Positions 1-11,020 of a stretch of 64,000 nt of DNA are shown piece by piece. The number at the start of each line of letters is the position of its first letter. Positions within the stretch are counted from its first letter, which is position 1. Made by a program: the position numbers and the translations under genes. This DNA is from Caenimonas soli (GTDB lineage: Bacteria > Pseudomonadota > Gammaproteobacteria > Burkholderiales > Burkholderiaceae_C). The stretch is taken from contig NZ_JABJVV010000002.1 in assembly GCF_013155545.1 (NCBI RefSeq), positions 124,001-188,000 of the forward strand. The letters are read 5' to 3'. The notes beneath the pieces are model-generated. The model made no database searches. It was given only the letters and a program-made list of their open reading frames with translations, and was not told the DNA's origin.

Positions 1-1
1 G

Positions 2-889
2 CCCGACAAGCCGATCAAGATCGTCGTCACCTTTGCCGCGGGCGGGGCCAGTGACATCGTGGCGCGCGTCATGGCCGAGCAGCTCGGCCGCAAGCTCGGC
101 CAGCCTTTCGTCGTGGATAACCGCCCCGGTGCCGGCGGCAGCGTGGGCGGCTTGCTGGTGGCGCAAGCGCCGGCCGACGGCTACACCCTGATGCTGTCGA
201 ACTCCACCCCGATCTCGATCGGCCCGTTCGCCCTGGAAAAGCAGCCCTACGACCCGGTCGACGGCTTCACGCACATCGCCCTGATCGGCAGCGCGCCCTG
301 CGTGGTGATGGCCAACCCCAAGAGCGGCATGAAGACGCTGGCCGATCTGGAAGCTACGGCCAAGAAGGCCGGCCGGCTCGATTTCGGCTCCGGCGGGCCG
401 GCCTCGATCGGCCACATCTATGGCGAACTGATGAAGAGCAGCCTGGGCCTGAACATGGTCCATGTGCCCTACCGCGGCGGCGCGCCCATGACCACCGACC
501 TGATCGCCGGCGTGGTGCCGGTCGGCATCGATGTGCTGACGGCTTTCGTGCCGTATTTCAAGAGCGGCCAGATCGTCCCATTGGCCGTGACGTCGGCCAA
601 GCGCTCGCCCCTGGTGCCTGAAGTGCCGAGCGTGGTGGAGGCGGGCTACCGCAAGCTGGTGCTGGACAACTTCTTCGGCCTGTCGGGTCCGCCGAAAATG
701 CCGGCCGACGTGGTGGCGCGGCTCAACGCCGCCTGCAACGAAATCCTGGCGCAGCCCGACGTCGCAAAACGGATGCTCGAACTGGGCATCACCACCTCGC
801 CGGCCAGCCCGGCGGCTTTTACCGGCTTTGTCAAGGAACAGGTGGGCCAGCTGGGCCCGACGGTGAAGGCAGCGGGCGTGCGGCTCTGA
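2..889 (+). CDS. Bug/TctC-type tripartite tricarboxylate transporter receptor (5' truncated)
   Basis: This is a periplasmic solute-binding protein of the Bug (TctC) family, which delivers carboxylates to TctAB-type transporters or acts as an orphan receptor. The reading frame is open to the left edge, so the signal peptide and first residues lie outside the window. The family hallmarks are visible: a start of the mature domain reading IKIVVTFAAGGASD, then VVDNRPGAGG, ADGYTLML and VPYRGGAPMTTDLIAG. The ligand cannot be read from sequence; the adjacent glyoxylate and sugar-acid genes make a small hydroxy-acid plausible. It ends 8 bases before the convergent LysR gene. No tctA or tctB is seen nearby. 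Confidence 0.85.
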   Translation, partial: PDKPIKIVVTFAAGGASDIVARVMAEQLGRKLGQPFVVDNRPGAGGSVGGLLVAQAPADGYTLMLSNSTPISIGPFALEKQPYDPVDGFTHIALIGSAPCVVMANPKSGMKTLADLEATAKKAGRLDFGSGGPASIGHIYGELMKSSLGLNMVHVPYRGGAPMTTDLIAGVVPVGIDVLTAFVPYFKSGQIVPLAVTSAKRSPLVPEVPSVVEAGYRKLVLDNFFGLSGPPKMPADVVARLNAACNEILAQPDVAKRMLELGITTSPASPAAFTGFVKEQVGQLGPTVKAAGVRL

Positions 890-897
890 CGCAGCTT

Positions 898-1812
898 TCA
901 GGCCTTGGGCAGCGTTTCCCACCAGCGAGGGCCGAATCCGCCCTGCAAGAACGCCACGAAGGCCTGCACCTTGCCCGGCACCAGCTTGGGCGACGGAAAC
1001 ACGGCGTGGATTTCCTGTTCGGGCAGCGCATAGTCACGCAGAAGTTCCACCACATGGCCCGATGCCAGCGAATCGCCGGCCACGTAGCGCGGTAGCGCGG
1101 CGACACCCAGGCCGCTCCTGGCCGCCGCCAGCACGGCGGAAAGATTGTTGGAGCGCAGCTTGCCCGTCACGGGCACGGTCACCGGCTCGCCCTTGAGCGA
1201 GAACAGCCGCCACACATCGTCGCCCTGCACGCTGCTGTAGATCAGCGCGTTGTGGCCGCTCAGGTCCGCCGGCCGCTTGGGCGTGCCCTGCTTTTTCAGG
1301 TATTTCGGCGAGGCCACCAGCACCCAGGGATTCATGCCGAGGAAGCGGGCGCCCAGCGTCGAATCCGCCAGCTTGCCCATCCGCACCGCCACGTCCAGGC
1401 CTTGCGCCACCAGGTCGGTGTAGCGGTCCTCGAAACTCAGGTCCACCTGCACCTGCGGGTGCTTGGCCATGAAGTCCAGGGCCAGCGGCACGATCACGCG
1501 TCTGCCGAACGCGACCGAGGTGCCGATGCGCAGCAGCCCCTGGGCTTGCGACTGGCGCAGCTTGACGATGTTCTCCGCTTCGTCGGCCTCACGCACGATG
1601 CTCTTGCACTTCTCGTAGTACAGGGCGCCGGATTCGGTCAGGCTGACGCCGCGGGTATTGCGGTTGAGCAGGCGCACCTTGAGGCGCTCCTCGGTCGCGG
1701 CCACCTGCTTGGTGACCGTCGGCTGGGTGGTCGCGAACTCCTTGGCCGCCTTGGAGAAGCTGCCCGTCTCCACCACCCGCACGAACATTTCCATCGCCTG
1801 CAACCGATCCAT
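898..1812 (-). CDS. LysR-family transcriptional regulator
   Basis: A 304-residue LysR-type regulator. The N-terminal winged helix-turn-helix (about residues 1-60) starts MDRLQAMEMFVRVVETGSFS and continues with a typical recognition helix around QPTVTKQV. The rest is the periplasmic-binding-protein-like effector domain. The gene is transcribed divergently from gcl across a 107-base gap containing an inverted repeat, the usual arrangement for a LysR regulator controlling its neighbour. I infer that it regulates gcl-hyi-glxR and responds to an intermediate such as glyoxylate or tartronate semialdehyde. It could equally serve the convergent Bug gene. The family is certain and the target is inferred. 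Confidence 0.88.
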   Translation of the reverse strand: MDRLQAMEMFVRVVETGSFSKAAKEFATTQPTVTKQVAATEERLKVRLLNRNTRGVSLTESGALYYEKCKSIVREADEAENIVKLRQSQAQGLLRIGTSVAFGRRVIVPLALDFMAKHPQVQVDLSFEDRYTDLVAQGLDVAVRMGKLADSTLGARFLGMNPWVLVASPKYLKKQGTPKRPADLSGHNALIYSSVQGDDVWRLFSLKGEPVTVPVTGKLRSNNLSAVLAAARSGLGVAALPRYVAGDSLASGHVVELLRDYALPEQEIHAVFPSPKLVPGKVQAFVAFLQGGFGPRWWETLPKA

Positions 1813-1827
1813 GGTCCGCCTTCAGTT

Positions 1828-1842
1828 ATTCCGCTGTGGAAT
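1828..1842. promoter_or_regulatory. LysR-type operator candidate between lysR and gcl
   Basis: The inverted repeat ATTCC-N5-GGAAT fits the T-N11-A pattern of LysR boxes. It lies 16 bases upstream of the divergent LysR start and 78 bases upstream of gcl. Position and symmetry are seen; binding by the adjacent regulator is inferred. Confidence 0.5.
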
Positions 1843-1919
1843 GAATGTTATGGCCGCGGGCCGCCTTCCGCAATGGCCCCGGAATTCCTACAGTCGTGAC
1901 TCAAAGACAAGGAGTCGCT

Positions 1920-3710
<1,791 letters not shown>

Positions 3711-3720
3711 AGGAAAACTA

Positions 3721-4500
3721 ATGCCCCAATTCGCCGCCAACCTGACCATGCTCTTCACCGAGCTGCCTTTCATGGAGCGTTTCGCCGCCGCCCGAGCCGT
3801 GGGCTTCGACGCCGTGGAGTACCTGTTCCCCTATGCCTATCCCAAGGAGGAACTGGCCGCCGCCTTGCGCGCCAACGGCTTGAAGCAGGTGCTGCACAAC
3901 CTGCCCGCCGGTCACTGGGAGTCGGGCGAGCGCGGCATCGCCTGCCACCCCGACCGCGTCACCGAATTCCGCGAGGGCGTGGCGCTCGCCATCGGTTACG
4001 CAAAGGCGCTGGGTTGCCCACAGCTCAACTGCCTGGCAGGCAGGGTGCCGGAAGGCGTGGCGCGAGAACATGCGCACGCCACGCTGATCGGCAATCTCCA
4101 GTTTGCCGCCGCCGCGCTGAAGGAAGCGGGCATCCGGCTGCTGATCGAGCCGATCAACAGCTACGACATCCCCGGCTTCTTTCTCACCCGCACCGACCAG
4201 GCGCTGGCCATCGTGGAGGAAGTCGGCTCGGACAACCTGTTCGTGCAGTACGACATCTACCATGCCCAGCGCATGGAAGGCGAGCTCGGCGCCACGCTGC
4301 GCAATCATCTCGACCGGATCGGCCATATCCAGCTGGCGGATAACCCGGGGCGCGGCGAGCCGGGCACTGGCGAGATCAATTACGCCTGGCTGTTCAAGCA
4401 CATAGACGCGCTGGGTTATCGCGGCTCCATCGGCTGCGAGTACAAGCCGCGCACGACCACCACCCAAGGCCTGGGCTGGATCCAGGCCCTGGTGCACTAA
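3721..4500 (+). CDS. hyi: hydroxypyruvate isomerase
   Basis: A 259-residue TIM-barrel sugar isomerase of the AP-endonuclease-2 superfamily. It interconverts hydroxypyruvate and tartronate semialdehyde. Metal-ligand regions typical of the family are visible: LLIEPINSYDIPGFF, VQYDIYHAQ, HIQLADNPGRGEPGTGEI and GCEYKP. Length matches the usual 258. A GGAA element precedes the ATG. It sits between gcl and glxR, the classic order of a glyoxylate-utilisation operon, so assignment to the tartronate-semialdehyde node is secure. Confidence 0.95.
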   Translation: MPQFAANLTMLFTELPFMERFAAARAVGFDAVEYLFPYAYPKEELAAALRANGLKQVLHNLPAGHWESGERGIACHPDRVTEFREGVALAIGYAKALGCPQLNCLAGRVPEGVAREHAHATLIGNLQFAAAALKEAGIRLLIEPINSYDIPGFFLTRTDQALAIVEEVGSDNLFVQYDIYHAQRMEGELGATLRNHLDRIGHIQLADNPGRGEPGTGEINYAWLFKHIDALGYRGSIGCEYKPRTTTTQGLGWIQALVH

Positions 4501-4523
4501 CTCAAAGACTCAAGGACCACTGA

Positions 4524-5429
4524 ATGACCAAATCGGGACTCAAACTCGGATTCATCGGCCTCGGCATCATGGGCGCGCCGATGGCGGGCCATCTGCTCAA
4601 AGCCGGCCACACGATGTTCATCTACACGCACGGCAAGACACCGGCCGAACTCACCGACGGCGGCGCCACGGTGTGCACCACCGCCCGGGGTGTCGCGGAG
4701 CGCGCCGACATCGTCTTCATCATGGTGCCCGATACCCCTGATGTGCAGGAAGTGCTTTTCGGCGAGTACGGCGTGGCTTCTGGGCTCGCCAAAGGAAAGA
4801 CGGTGGTCGACTGCAGCTCGATCGATCCCATCGCCACCCGCGGCTTCGCCAAGCAGATCGAGGCGCTGGGCTGCGACTACCTCGACGCCCCGGTCTCCGG
4901 CGGCGAAGTGGGCGCCAAGGCCGCGAGCCTGACCATCATGGTGGGCGGCCAGCCGGCAGCCTTCGAGCGCATCCGGCCGCTGTTCGAGCTGATGGGAAAG
5001 AACATCACCCTGGTCGGCGCCGCGGGCGACGGCCAGGTCTGCAAGGTAGCCAACCAGATCATCGTGGCGCTGAACATCGCGGCGGTGGCAGAGGCCCTGG
5101 TCTTTGCGTCCAAGGCCGGGGCCGATCCGGCCAAGGTGCGCCAGGCGCTGATGGGCGGCTTCGCGAGCTCGAAGATCCTGGAGGTGCATGGCGAGCGCAT
5201 GATCAAGCGCACGTTCAATCCGGGTTTCCGGATCGCGCTGCATCAGAAGGATCTGAACCTGGCGCTGCAGGGCGCGCGCTCACTGGGCGTGGCGCTGCCG
5301 CAAACCGCCAATGCGGCGCAGCTCATGCAGTCCTGCGTGGCGCTCGGCCACGGCCAGGCCGATCATTCCGCGCTGGTGCGGGCGCTGGAGAACATGGCGC
5401 AGCACACGGTGTCGCCGGAAGTCAGGTGA
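4524..5429 (+). CDS. glxR: 2-hydroxy-3-oxopropionate (tartronate semialdehyde) reductase, copy 1
   Basis: NAD(P)H-dependent reductase of the beta-hydroxyacid dehydrogenase family. It reduces tartronate semialdehyde to D-glycerate, completing the Gcl route. The Rossmann motif [16 protein letters not shown] lies near the N-terminus, the [11 protein letters not shown] substrate loop is mid-protein, and the catalytic lysine is in [11 protein letters not shown]. The product is 301 residues. From 4896 to 5410 the DNA is almost identical to the second glxR at 13523-14037, whereas the first 370 bases are clearly diverged. The 3' end overlaps the convergent garD gene by 8 bases. Confidence 0.94.
   Translation: MTKSGLKLGFIGLGIMGAPMAGHLLKAGHTMFIYTHGKTPAELTDGGATVCTTARGVAERADIVFIMVPDTPDVQEVLFGEYGVASGLAKGKTVVDCSSIDPIATRGFAKQIEALGCDYLDAPVSGGEVGAKAASLTIMVGGQPAAFERIRPLFELMGKNITLVGAAGDGQVCKVANQIIVALNIAAVAEALVFASKAGADPAKVRQALMGGFASSKILEVHGERMIKRTFNPGFRIALHQKDLNLALQGARSLGVALPQTANAAQLMQSCVALGHGQADHSALVRALENMAQHTVSPEVR
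4896..5410 (+). repeat. glxR conversion tract, copy A
   Basis: A 515-bp segment inside the first glxR matches 13523-14037 with five mismatches counted by eye (4925, 4958, 5102, 5108, 5311). It includes an uninterrupted identical run of 202 bases (5109-5310). Only the change at 5311 alters the protein (Asn to Ser). Upstream of 4896 the two genes quickly diverge, and downstream of 5410 identity stops a few codons before the stop codons. Confidence 0.9.
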
Positions 5430-7011
5430 TCGGCGCCGGGTTGAAGAGCACCAGGGAGTTGTGCAGTTTCCAGTGCTCGGCCCAGGTCTTCTTGCGGCCG
5501 CTGGCGACATCGAGCATCAACCTGAACATCTCCCAGCCCACTTCCTCGATGGTGGCCGAACCGTCGGCGATGGTGCCGGCGTTGATGTCCATCAGGTCAT
5601 GCCAGCGGCGCGCCAGGTCGCTGCGCGTGGCCACCTTGATCACGGGCACTTCGGCCAGGCCGTAAGGCGTGCCGCGTCCCGTCGTGAACACGTGCAGGTT
5701 CATGCCGGCGGCCAGTTGCAGCGTGCCGCAGATGAAGTCGCTGGCGGGCGTCGCGGCATAGGTCAAACCCTTTTGCCTGAGCTTTTCGCCGGGCGCGAGC
5801 ACGCCGGAGATCGGGGACGAGCCCGACTTCACGATCGAGCCCATGGCCTTCTCGACGATGTTGGACAGGCCGCCCTTCTTGTTGCCGGGCGTTGTGTTGG
5901 CGCTGCGGTCGGCGCTTCCGCGCTGGAGGTAGGCGTCGTACCAGGCCATTTCGCGGATCATCGCCTCGGCCACCTCCGGTGTGGTCGCGCGCGATGTGAG
6001 CTGGTCGATGCCGTCGCGCACCTCCGTCACTTCGGAGAACATCACGCTGGCGCCGGCGCGCACCAGCAGGTCGGTGCAGAAGCCCACGGCCGGGTTGGCG
6101 GTGACGCCTGAGAACGCGTCGCTGCCCCCGCACTGCACGCCGACCACCAGCTCGCTGGCGGGCACCGTCTCGCGCTGCCGCGCGTTCAGTCGCTCCAGAT
6201 GCTCCTCGGCCTGCCGCATGATCGAATCGACCATGGACATGAAGCCGACATGCGCATCGTCCTGCAGGCACACCACATCGAGCTTGCTCTCGGCAGTGAC
6301 GCCGACGTCGGCCACATTGCGCTCATCGACCAGCGGGATGGTGCCCGGAGGCATCAACCGTTCGGGCTGCAACTTCTCGCAGCCCAGGCTCACCAGCATC
6401 ACTTCGCCGCCGAAGTTGGGGTTCAGGCTGATGTTGCGCAGCGTGCGGATCGGAATGATGGCATCGGGGGCGTCGATCGCGACGCCGCAACCATAGCCGT
6501 GCTCCAGCGCCACCACGTCATCGACGTTGGGGAATTTGGGCAGCAGTTCCGCCTTGATGCGGCGGACCGCGAAATCGGTGACGCCGGCCACGCACTGCAC
6601 GGTCTGGGTGATGGCCAGGATGTTGCGCGTGCCCACCGAGCCGTCCGGATTGCGAAAGCCCTCGAAGGTGTAGCCCTCCAACGGGGGCAAGGGCTCGGGC
6701 TTGACGGTGGCGATCGGCAGGTTGGCCAGTTCACGCGCGTCGGGCATCTGCAGCAGCCGCTCGTGCACCCAGCTCCCGGCGGGAATGTCCTTGAGCGCGT
6801 TGCCGATAGTGACGTTGTAGCGCCGCACGGGGCTGCCGGCCGGCAGGTCCACGAGCGCCACCTTGTGGCCTTGCGGCACATGTTCGCGCAGCACCAGCCC
6901 CGACGGAAAGGTGGCGCCGGAAGGCAGCCCGCCGTCGTTGGCGACGATCGCCACGTTATCGGCAGCATGCATGGTGATGTACAGCGGGGCTGATTGGGAA
7001 GTGGCTGTCAT
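5422..7011 (-). CDS. garD: galactarate dehydratase
   Basis: Dehydrates D-galactarate (mucate) to 5-keto-4-deoxy-D-glucarate. The product is 529 residues (E. coli GarD 523). It is a UxaA-family enzyme with an N-terminal SAF-like domain ([25 protein letters not shown]) and a large dehydratase domain. GarD-specific stretches include [33 protein letters not shown] and [13 protein letters not shown], and conserved cysteines sit in [13 protein letters not shown]. It is transcribed divergently from the kdgD operon over a 155-base region with palindromes, so a shared regulator is likely. Its 3' end overlaps glxR. Confidence 0.94.
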   Translation of the reverse strand: MTATSQSAPLYITMHAADNVAIVANDGGLPSGATFPSGLVLREHVPQGHKVALVDLPAGSPVRRYNVTIGNALKDIPAGSWVHERLLQMPDARELANLPIATVKPEPLPPLEGYTFEGFRNPDGSVGTRNILAITQTVQCVAGVTDFAVRRIKAELLPKFPNVDDVVALEHGYGCGVAIDAPDAIIPIRTLRNISLNPNFGGEVMLVSLGCEKLQPERLMPPGTIPLVDERNVADVGVTAESKLDVVCLQDDAHVGFMSMVDSIMRQAEEHLERLNARQRETVPASELVVGVQCGGSDAFSGVTANPAVGFCTDLLVRAGASVMFSEVTEVRDGIDQLTSRATTPEVAEAMIREMAWYDAYLQRGSADRSANTTPGNKKGGLSNIVEKAMGSIVKSGSSPISGVLAPGEKLRQKGLTYAATPASDFICGTLQLAAGMNLHVFTTGRGTPYGLAEVPVIKVATRSDLARRWHDLMDINAGTIADGSATIEEVGWEMFRLMLDVASGRKKTWAEHWKLHNSLVLFNPAPIT

Positions 7012-7021
7012 ATTTGGCTTA

Positions 7022-7039
7022 GTTGTCGTACAACGTTGT
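7022..7039. promoter_or_regulatory. overlapping palindromes in the garD-kdgD divergent promoter
   Basis: Two overlapping inverted repeats lie 11 bases upstream of the garD start: GTTGT-CGT-ACAAC (7022-7034) and ACAACGTTGT (7030-7039). A further GTTGTACGA element lies at 7132-7140. The TTGT...ACAA symmetry is typical of GntR/FadR-type operators, and sugar-diacid genes are commonly controlled by such regulators. No GntR gene is in the window, so the binding protein is unknown. The palindromes are seen directly; operator function is inferred. Confidence 0.55.
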
Positions 7040-7166
7040 GCTTAGGATTATGTCGGTTTACGCCAAATAACAAAATACCTTTTAAAATCAACGGCATTAG
7101 TGAGATTGCGTATGGCCATTTTTTTATTTAGGTTGTACGATGACTTACCTTAATCGAGTAATGACC

Positions 7167-8084
7167 ATGTCTTCGACCCCCCAAGAGCTCAAGAAAATCA
7201 TTTCCTACGGCCTGCTGTCCTTTCCCCTGACCGACTTCGACAAGGAACTGCGGTTCGCGCCCAAGCCTTATGCCGAACGCCTCGAGTGGCTGATGCCCTA
7301 CGGCGCGACGGCACTGTTCGCCGCAGGCGGCACGGGTGAGTTCTTCTCGCTGGAGCCGCAGGAATACAGCGACGTGGTGCGCACCGCGGTCGAAACTTGC
7401 CGCGGCCGCATGCCCATCATCGCCGGCGCCGGCGGCGGCACCACGCTTGCCATCAAGTACGCGCAGGAGGCCGAGCGCCTGGGCGCGCAGGGTGTGCTGC
7501 TGCTGCCGCACTACCTCACCGAAGCCACCCAGGACGGCCTGGTCGCCCACGTCGAGGCCGTCTGCAAGAGCGTGAAGTTCGGCGTCATCGTCTACAACCG
7601 CGGCGCCTGCCGCCTGACGCCGGCATCGCTGCTGAAGCTGGCCGACCGCTGCCCCAACCTGATCGGTTTCAAGGACGGCATCGGCGACATCGAATCGTTC
7701 GTCGCCATCCGCCGCCAGCTCGGCGACCGCTTCGCCTACCTGGGCGGCCTGCCCACGGCCGAGGTGTTCGCCGGCGCCTACCAGGCGATGGGCTGCCCGG
7801 TCTATTCGTCGGCCGTCTTCAACTTCGTCCCGCGCACGGCCATGGAGTTCTACAACGCCCACCACGCCCGCGACACCGCCACCACCAACCGGCTGCTCGA
7901 CGAATTCTTCCTGCCCCTGATCGCCTTGCGCAACCAGGGACAGGGCTACGCCGTGAGCCTGGTCAAGGCCGGCGCCACCCTCGTCGGCCACACGGCCGGC
8001 CCGGTGCGCCCGCCGCTGTCCGAACTGAAGCCCGCAGAAGTTGACCAGCTCGGCCAACTGATTTCCAAACTCGGCGCGCAGTAA
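7167..8084 (+). CDS. kdgD: 5-dehydro-4-deoxyglucarate dehydratase
   Basis: Converts 5-keto-4-deoxyglucarate to 2,5-dioxopentanoate with loss of water and CO2. It is a DHDPS/NAL-family TIM barrel of 305 residues. The characteristic [11 protein letters not shown] loop, the YNRG tyrosine loop and the Schiff-base lysine in [10 protein letters not shown] are present. An in-frame ATG at 7140 would add nine residues, but it overlaps the GTTGTACGA element. The start at 7167 has GAG 8 bases upstream and gives a family-like N-terminus ([11 protein letters not shown]). It is first in an operon reaching glxR copy 2. The dehydrogenase for its product is not in the window. Confidence 0.93.
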   Translation: MSSTPQELKKIISYGLLSFPLTDFDKELRFAPKPYAERLEWLMPYGATALFAAGGTGEFFSLEPQEYSDVVRTAVETCRGRMPIIAGAGGGTTLAIKYAQEAERLGAQGVLLLPHYLTEATQDGLVAHVEAVCKSVKFGVIVYNRGACRLTPASLLKLADRCPNLIGFKDGIGDIESFVAIRRQLGDRFAYLGGLPTAEVFAGAYQAMGCPVYSSAVFNFVPRTAMEFYNAHHARDTATTNRLLDEFFLPLIALRNQGQGYAVSLVKAGATLVGHTAGPVRPPLSELKPAEVDQLGQLISKLGAQ

Positions 8085-8110
8085 GCGCATCAACCCCTGG
8101 AGACTGACTC

Positions 8111-9073
8111 ATGAAAAAAGTAATGACTGCCGTCCTGTTCGGCCTGGCCACACTGATGGCCAACGCCCAAGCTTGGCCGACCGGCAAGGCCGTGACGCTC
8201 GTGGTGCCGTTCCCGCCGGGGGGCTCCACCGACCTGATCGCGCGCACGCTCGCCGGCAAGATGCCCGAGAAATTGGGCGGCGCCACGGTGATCGTGGACA
8301 ACAAGGCCGGCGCCACCGGCACCATCGGCGCCACCCAGGTGGCGCGCGCGCAGCCCGATGGCTACACCCTGCTCGTGTCCTCGCTCGGCCCGTTCGTGAT
8401 CGCCCCGCACCTCATCAAGGTGCCCTACGACGCCCTGAAGGACCTGGAGCCGCTGTCCATCGCCGTCCAGGCTCCCAATGTGCTCGTGGTGCCCGCCGCC
8501 TCGCCGCACAAGACGCTGGCCGACGTGATCGCGTACGAGAAGGCCAACCCCGGCAAGATGACCTTCGCGTCATCGGGCAACGGCAGCAGCGACCACCTCA
8601 CGGCCGAACTGTTCTGGCTGCAGACCGGCACCACTGGCATCCACGTACCGTACAAGGGCGGCGGCCCGGTGATGACCGACCTGCTCGGCAACCAGGTGGA
8701 TTCGTCGTTCATGAACATCAACACCGCGATGCCGCAGATCCTCGGGGGCAAGCTGCGGGCCCTGGCGATCACGAGCGAGAAGCGTTCGCCGCTCCTGCCC
8801 AACGTGCCCACGCTGGAGGAAAGCGGCATCAAGGACGCCAACGTGTACTCGTGGCAGGCCATCGCCGCGCCCAAGGGCTTGCCCGCGGACGTGAAGCGCA
8901 AGCTCCACGCGGCCATCGTCGCCTCGCTCAACGACCCGGCTGTCAAGCCCAAGCTGCTGGAACTCGGCTTCGAGATCGTGGCCAACACGCCTGAACAGTT
9001 CGCGGCGTACCAGGCGTCGGAGTACGCGCGCTGGGGCAAGCTGATCACCAGCCGGAACATCAAGGCGGACTGA
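8111..9073 (+). CDS. Bug/TctC-type periplasmic receptor
   Basis: A 320-residue solute-binding protein with a Sec signal peptide (MKKVMTAVLFGLATLMANAQA). Family motifs include VVPFPPGGSTD, VDNKAGATGTIGA, PDGYTLLV and HVPYKGGGPVMTDLLGNQ. Located in the glucarate/galactarate operon between kdgD and a second Bug gene, it most likely binds a sugar diacid. This is inferred from context only. TctA and TctB membrane proteins are absent locally. It ends 2 bases before the next start, so the two receptors are probably co-translated. Confidence 0.9.
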   Translation: MKKVMTAVLFGLATLMANAQAWPTGKAVTLVVPFPPGGSTDLIARTLAGKMPEKLGGATVIVDNKAGATGTIGATQVARAQPDGYTLLVSSLGPFVIAPHLIKVPYDALKDLEPLSIAVQAPNVLVVPAASPHKTLADVIAYEKANPGKMTFASSGNGSSDHLTAELFWLQTGTTGIHVPYKGGGPVMTDLLGNQVDSSFMNINTAMPQILGGKLRALAITSEKRSPLLPNVPTLEESGIKDANVYSWQAIAAPKGLPADVKRKLHAAIVASLNDPAVKPKLLELGFEIVANTPEQFAAYQASEYARWGKLITSRNIKAD

Positions 9074-9075
9074 GC

Positions 9076-10047
9076 GTGAAGGCCGCACTCGGTTTCATCG
9101 CGCCCCTCGCGCTGCTGGCCTGCGCGGCGGTCAATGCGCAGACCGCGCCCTTCCCGGCCCGGCCCGTCACCATCGTCGTGCCGTTCCCGCCCGGGGGCGG
9201 CACCGACACCGGGGCGCGGATCGTCGCGCAGAAGCTGAGCGTGAAGTGGGGCCAGCCGGTCCTCGTCGAAAACCGCGGCGGCGCGGCCGGACAGGTGGGC
9301 GCCGACTACGTGGCCAAGGCCAAGCCGGACGGCTACACGCTGCTGGTGGGCAACATCGGCACGCAATCGATCAACCCTGCGCTGTACAAAAAACTGCCGT
9401 ACGACCCTGATACGGCGTTCGCACCGATCTCGCTGCTGGCGGAGCTGCCGCTGGCGATGATGATCAATCCGCAAGTGGCCGCCAAGACGCCGCAGGAGTT
9501 CATCGCGCTGGCCAAGAGCCGGCCGGGCAAGCTGAGCTACAGCAGCTCGGGTGCCGGCGGCGCGCCGCACCTGGCGGCGGAAATGTTCAAGGAAGCGACC
9601 GGCACCTACATCCTGCACGTGCCCTATCGCGGCGGCGGCCCGGCCGTCAGCGACCTGCTCGCGGGCCATGTGCAGCTGTCGTTCATGACGGTGCTCGAAG
9701 CCAGCGGCCATATCAAGGCCGGCAAGCTGCGGGCGCTGGCGGTGACCAGCGGCAAGCGCGTGGGCGCCCTGCCCGAGGTCCCGACGCTGGGCGAAACCGT
9801 GCTGCCGGGCTTCAACTCGATCTCCTGGATCGGTTTGCTGGCGCCCGGGACAACGCCGCGCGAGGTCGTCGAGAAGCTCTCGGCCGACGTGCGCGAGGTC
9901 CTGGCCGAAGGCGATGTGAAGGGCAGGCTGACGGATCTGGGCGCCGTCCCGGCCGGCAGCACGCCGGCGCAGTTCGCGCAGATGATCGACAGCGATCGCA
10001 AGCGCTACGCCCGCATCATCCACGAGCGCGGCATCACCCTGGACTAA
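9076..10047 (+). CDS. Bug/TctC-type periplasmic receptor
   Basis: A 323-residue paralogue of the preceding receptor. It starts at a GTG 2 bases after the upstream stop and has a signal peptide ending near AAVNAQ. Motifs are VVPFPPGGGTD, ENRGGAAGQVGADYV, PDGYTLLVGN and HVPYRGGGPAVSDLLAGH. The two proteins are clearly different in sequence, so they may have different ligands rather than representing a recent duplication. It is operonic with the downstream dehydrogenase (12-base gap). Confidence 0.9.
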   Translation: MKAALGFIAPLALLACAAVNAQTAPFPARPVTIVVPFPPGGGTDTGARIVAQKLSVKWGQPVLVENRGGAAGQVGADYVAKAKPDGYTLLVGNIGTQSINPALYKKLPYDPDTAFAPISLLAELPLAMMINPQVAAKTPQEFIALAKSRPGKLSYSSSGAGGAPHLAAEMFKEATGTYILHVPYRGGGPAVSDLLAGHVQLSFMTVLEASGHIKAGKLRALAVTSGKRVGALPEVPTLGETVLPGFNSISWIGLLAPGTTPREVVEKLSADVREVLAEGDVKGRLTDLGAVPAGSTPAQFAQMIDSDRKRYARIIHERGITLD

Positions 10048-10059
10048 AAGAGAACCGCC

Positions 10060-11004
10060 TTGAAACAACGGCTGCTCAACGCCGGGCGCATCCCGCCCGC
10101 ACTCGAGGCCCGGCTGGCCGAGGCCTACCAGCTCGCCACGCTGCCCGGCGACTGCGACCGGGCCGCCTTCCTCGCCGCCCATGGCGCTGAGTTCACGGCC
10201 CTGGTGACCTCGGCTGCGGTCGGCACCGATGAAGCCCTGATCGCGGCGCTGCCCAATCTGCGGGTGATCTCCAACTTCGGGGTGGGCCTGGACCGGGTCG
10301 ACGTCGCCGCCGCGCAGCGCCGGGGAATTGCCGTCGGCTACACGCCGGATGTGCTCAACGAGTGCGTCGCCGACGCCGCCATCGGACTGATGCTCGACGT
10401 CGCACGCGGCTTCTCCGCGGCCGACCGCTTCGTGCGAAGTGGTGAATGGCTCAAGCGCCAGTTCCCCCTGATGCACAAGGTGAGCGGCGCCCGGCTGGGC
10501 ATGGTCGGCATGGGCCGCATCGGACGGGCCATCGCGGATCGGGCCGCTGGATTCAGGATGGACCTGCGCTATCACTCGCGCCGCCCGGTGGGCGATGTCT
10601 CGTGGCAGCACGAGCCCTCGCTGATCGAGCTCGCGAAGTGGGCCGACTTTCTCATCGTGATCACGGCGGGCGGCCCGCAGACCCGCCATCTGATCAACGC
10701 ATCCGTCCTGGACGCTCTGGGTCCAGAAGGCTTCCTGGTGAACGTGGCGCGCGGGTCGGTGATCGACGAAGCCGCGCTGGTGCAGGCGCTTGTGGAAAAG
10801 CGCATCACCGGCGCCGGCCTGGACGTCTTCGACGACGAGCCCCATGTACCGCAGCAACTGATGGCGCTGGACAACGTCGTGCTGCTGCCGCACATTGCCA
10901 GTTGCACGCGCGAAACGAGACAAGCCATGGCCGACCGCGTCTTCGACAACCTGCAATCATTTTTTACCGAGGGCCGGCTGGTTTCGGCCGCGCCCTCACC
11001 CTAG
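10060..11004 (+). CDS. D-isomer-specific 2-hydroxyacid dehydrogenase (glyoxylate/hydroxypyruvate reductase-like)
   Basis: A 314-residue NAD(P)-dependent dehydrogenase using a TTG start. The Rossmann motif is [16 protein letters not shown], and the catalytic Arg-Glu-His set is visible in [23 protein letters not shown] and LLPHIAS. By family it reduces glyoxylate, hydroxypyruvate or another 2-oxoacid to the D-hydroxyacid. Within this operon it could handle hydroxypyruvate or a sugar-acid breakdown product. The exact substrate is not readable. An AGAG element precedes the TTG at a suitable distance; no ATG fits the conserved N-terminus. Confidence 0.85.
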   Translation: MKQRLLNAGRIPPALEARLAEAYQLATLPGDCDRAAFLAAHGAEFTALVTSAAVGTDEALIAALPNLRVISNFGVGLDRVDVAAAQRRGIAVGYTPDVLNECVADAAIGLMLDVARGFSAADRFVRSGEWLKRQFPLMHKVSGARLGMVGMGRIGRAIADRAAGFRMDLRYHSRRPVGDVSWQHEPSLIELAKWADFLIVITAGGPQTRHLINASVLDALGPEGFLVNVARGSVIDEAALVQALVEKRITGAGLDVFDDEPHVPQQLMALDNVVLLPHIASCTRETRQAMADRVFDNLQSFFTEGRLVSAAPSP

Positions 11005-11020
11005 CATTCAGGACATTCCC

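Noticed and set aside
7140..7166. ATG at 7140 as kdgD start
   Set aside because: It adds residues absent from the family, lacks an RBS and overlaps the GTTGTACGA element; 7167 fits better.
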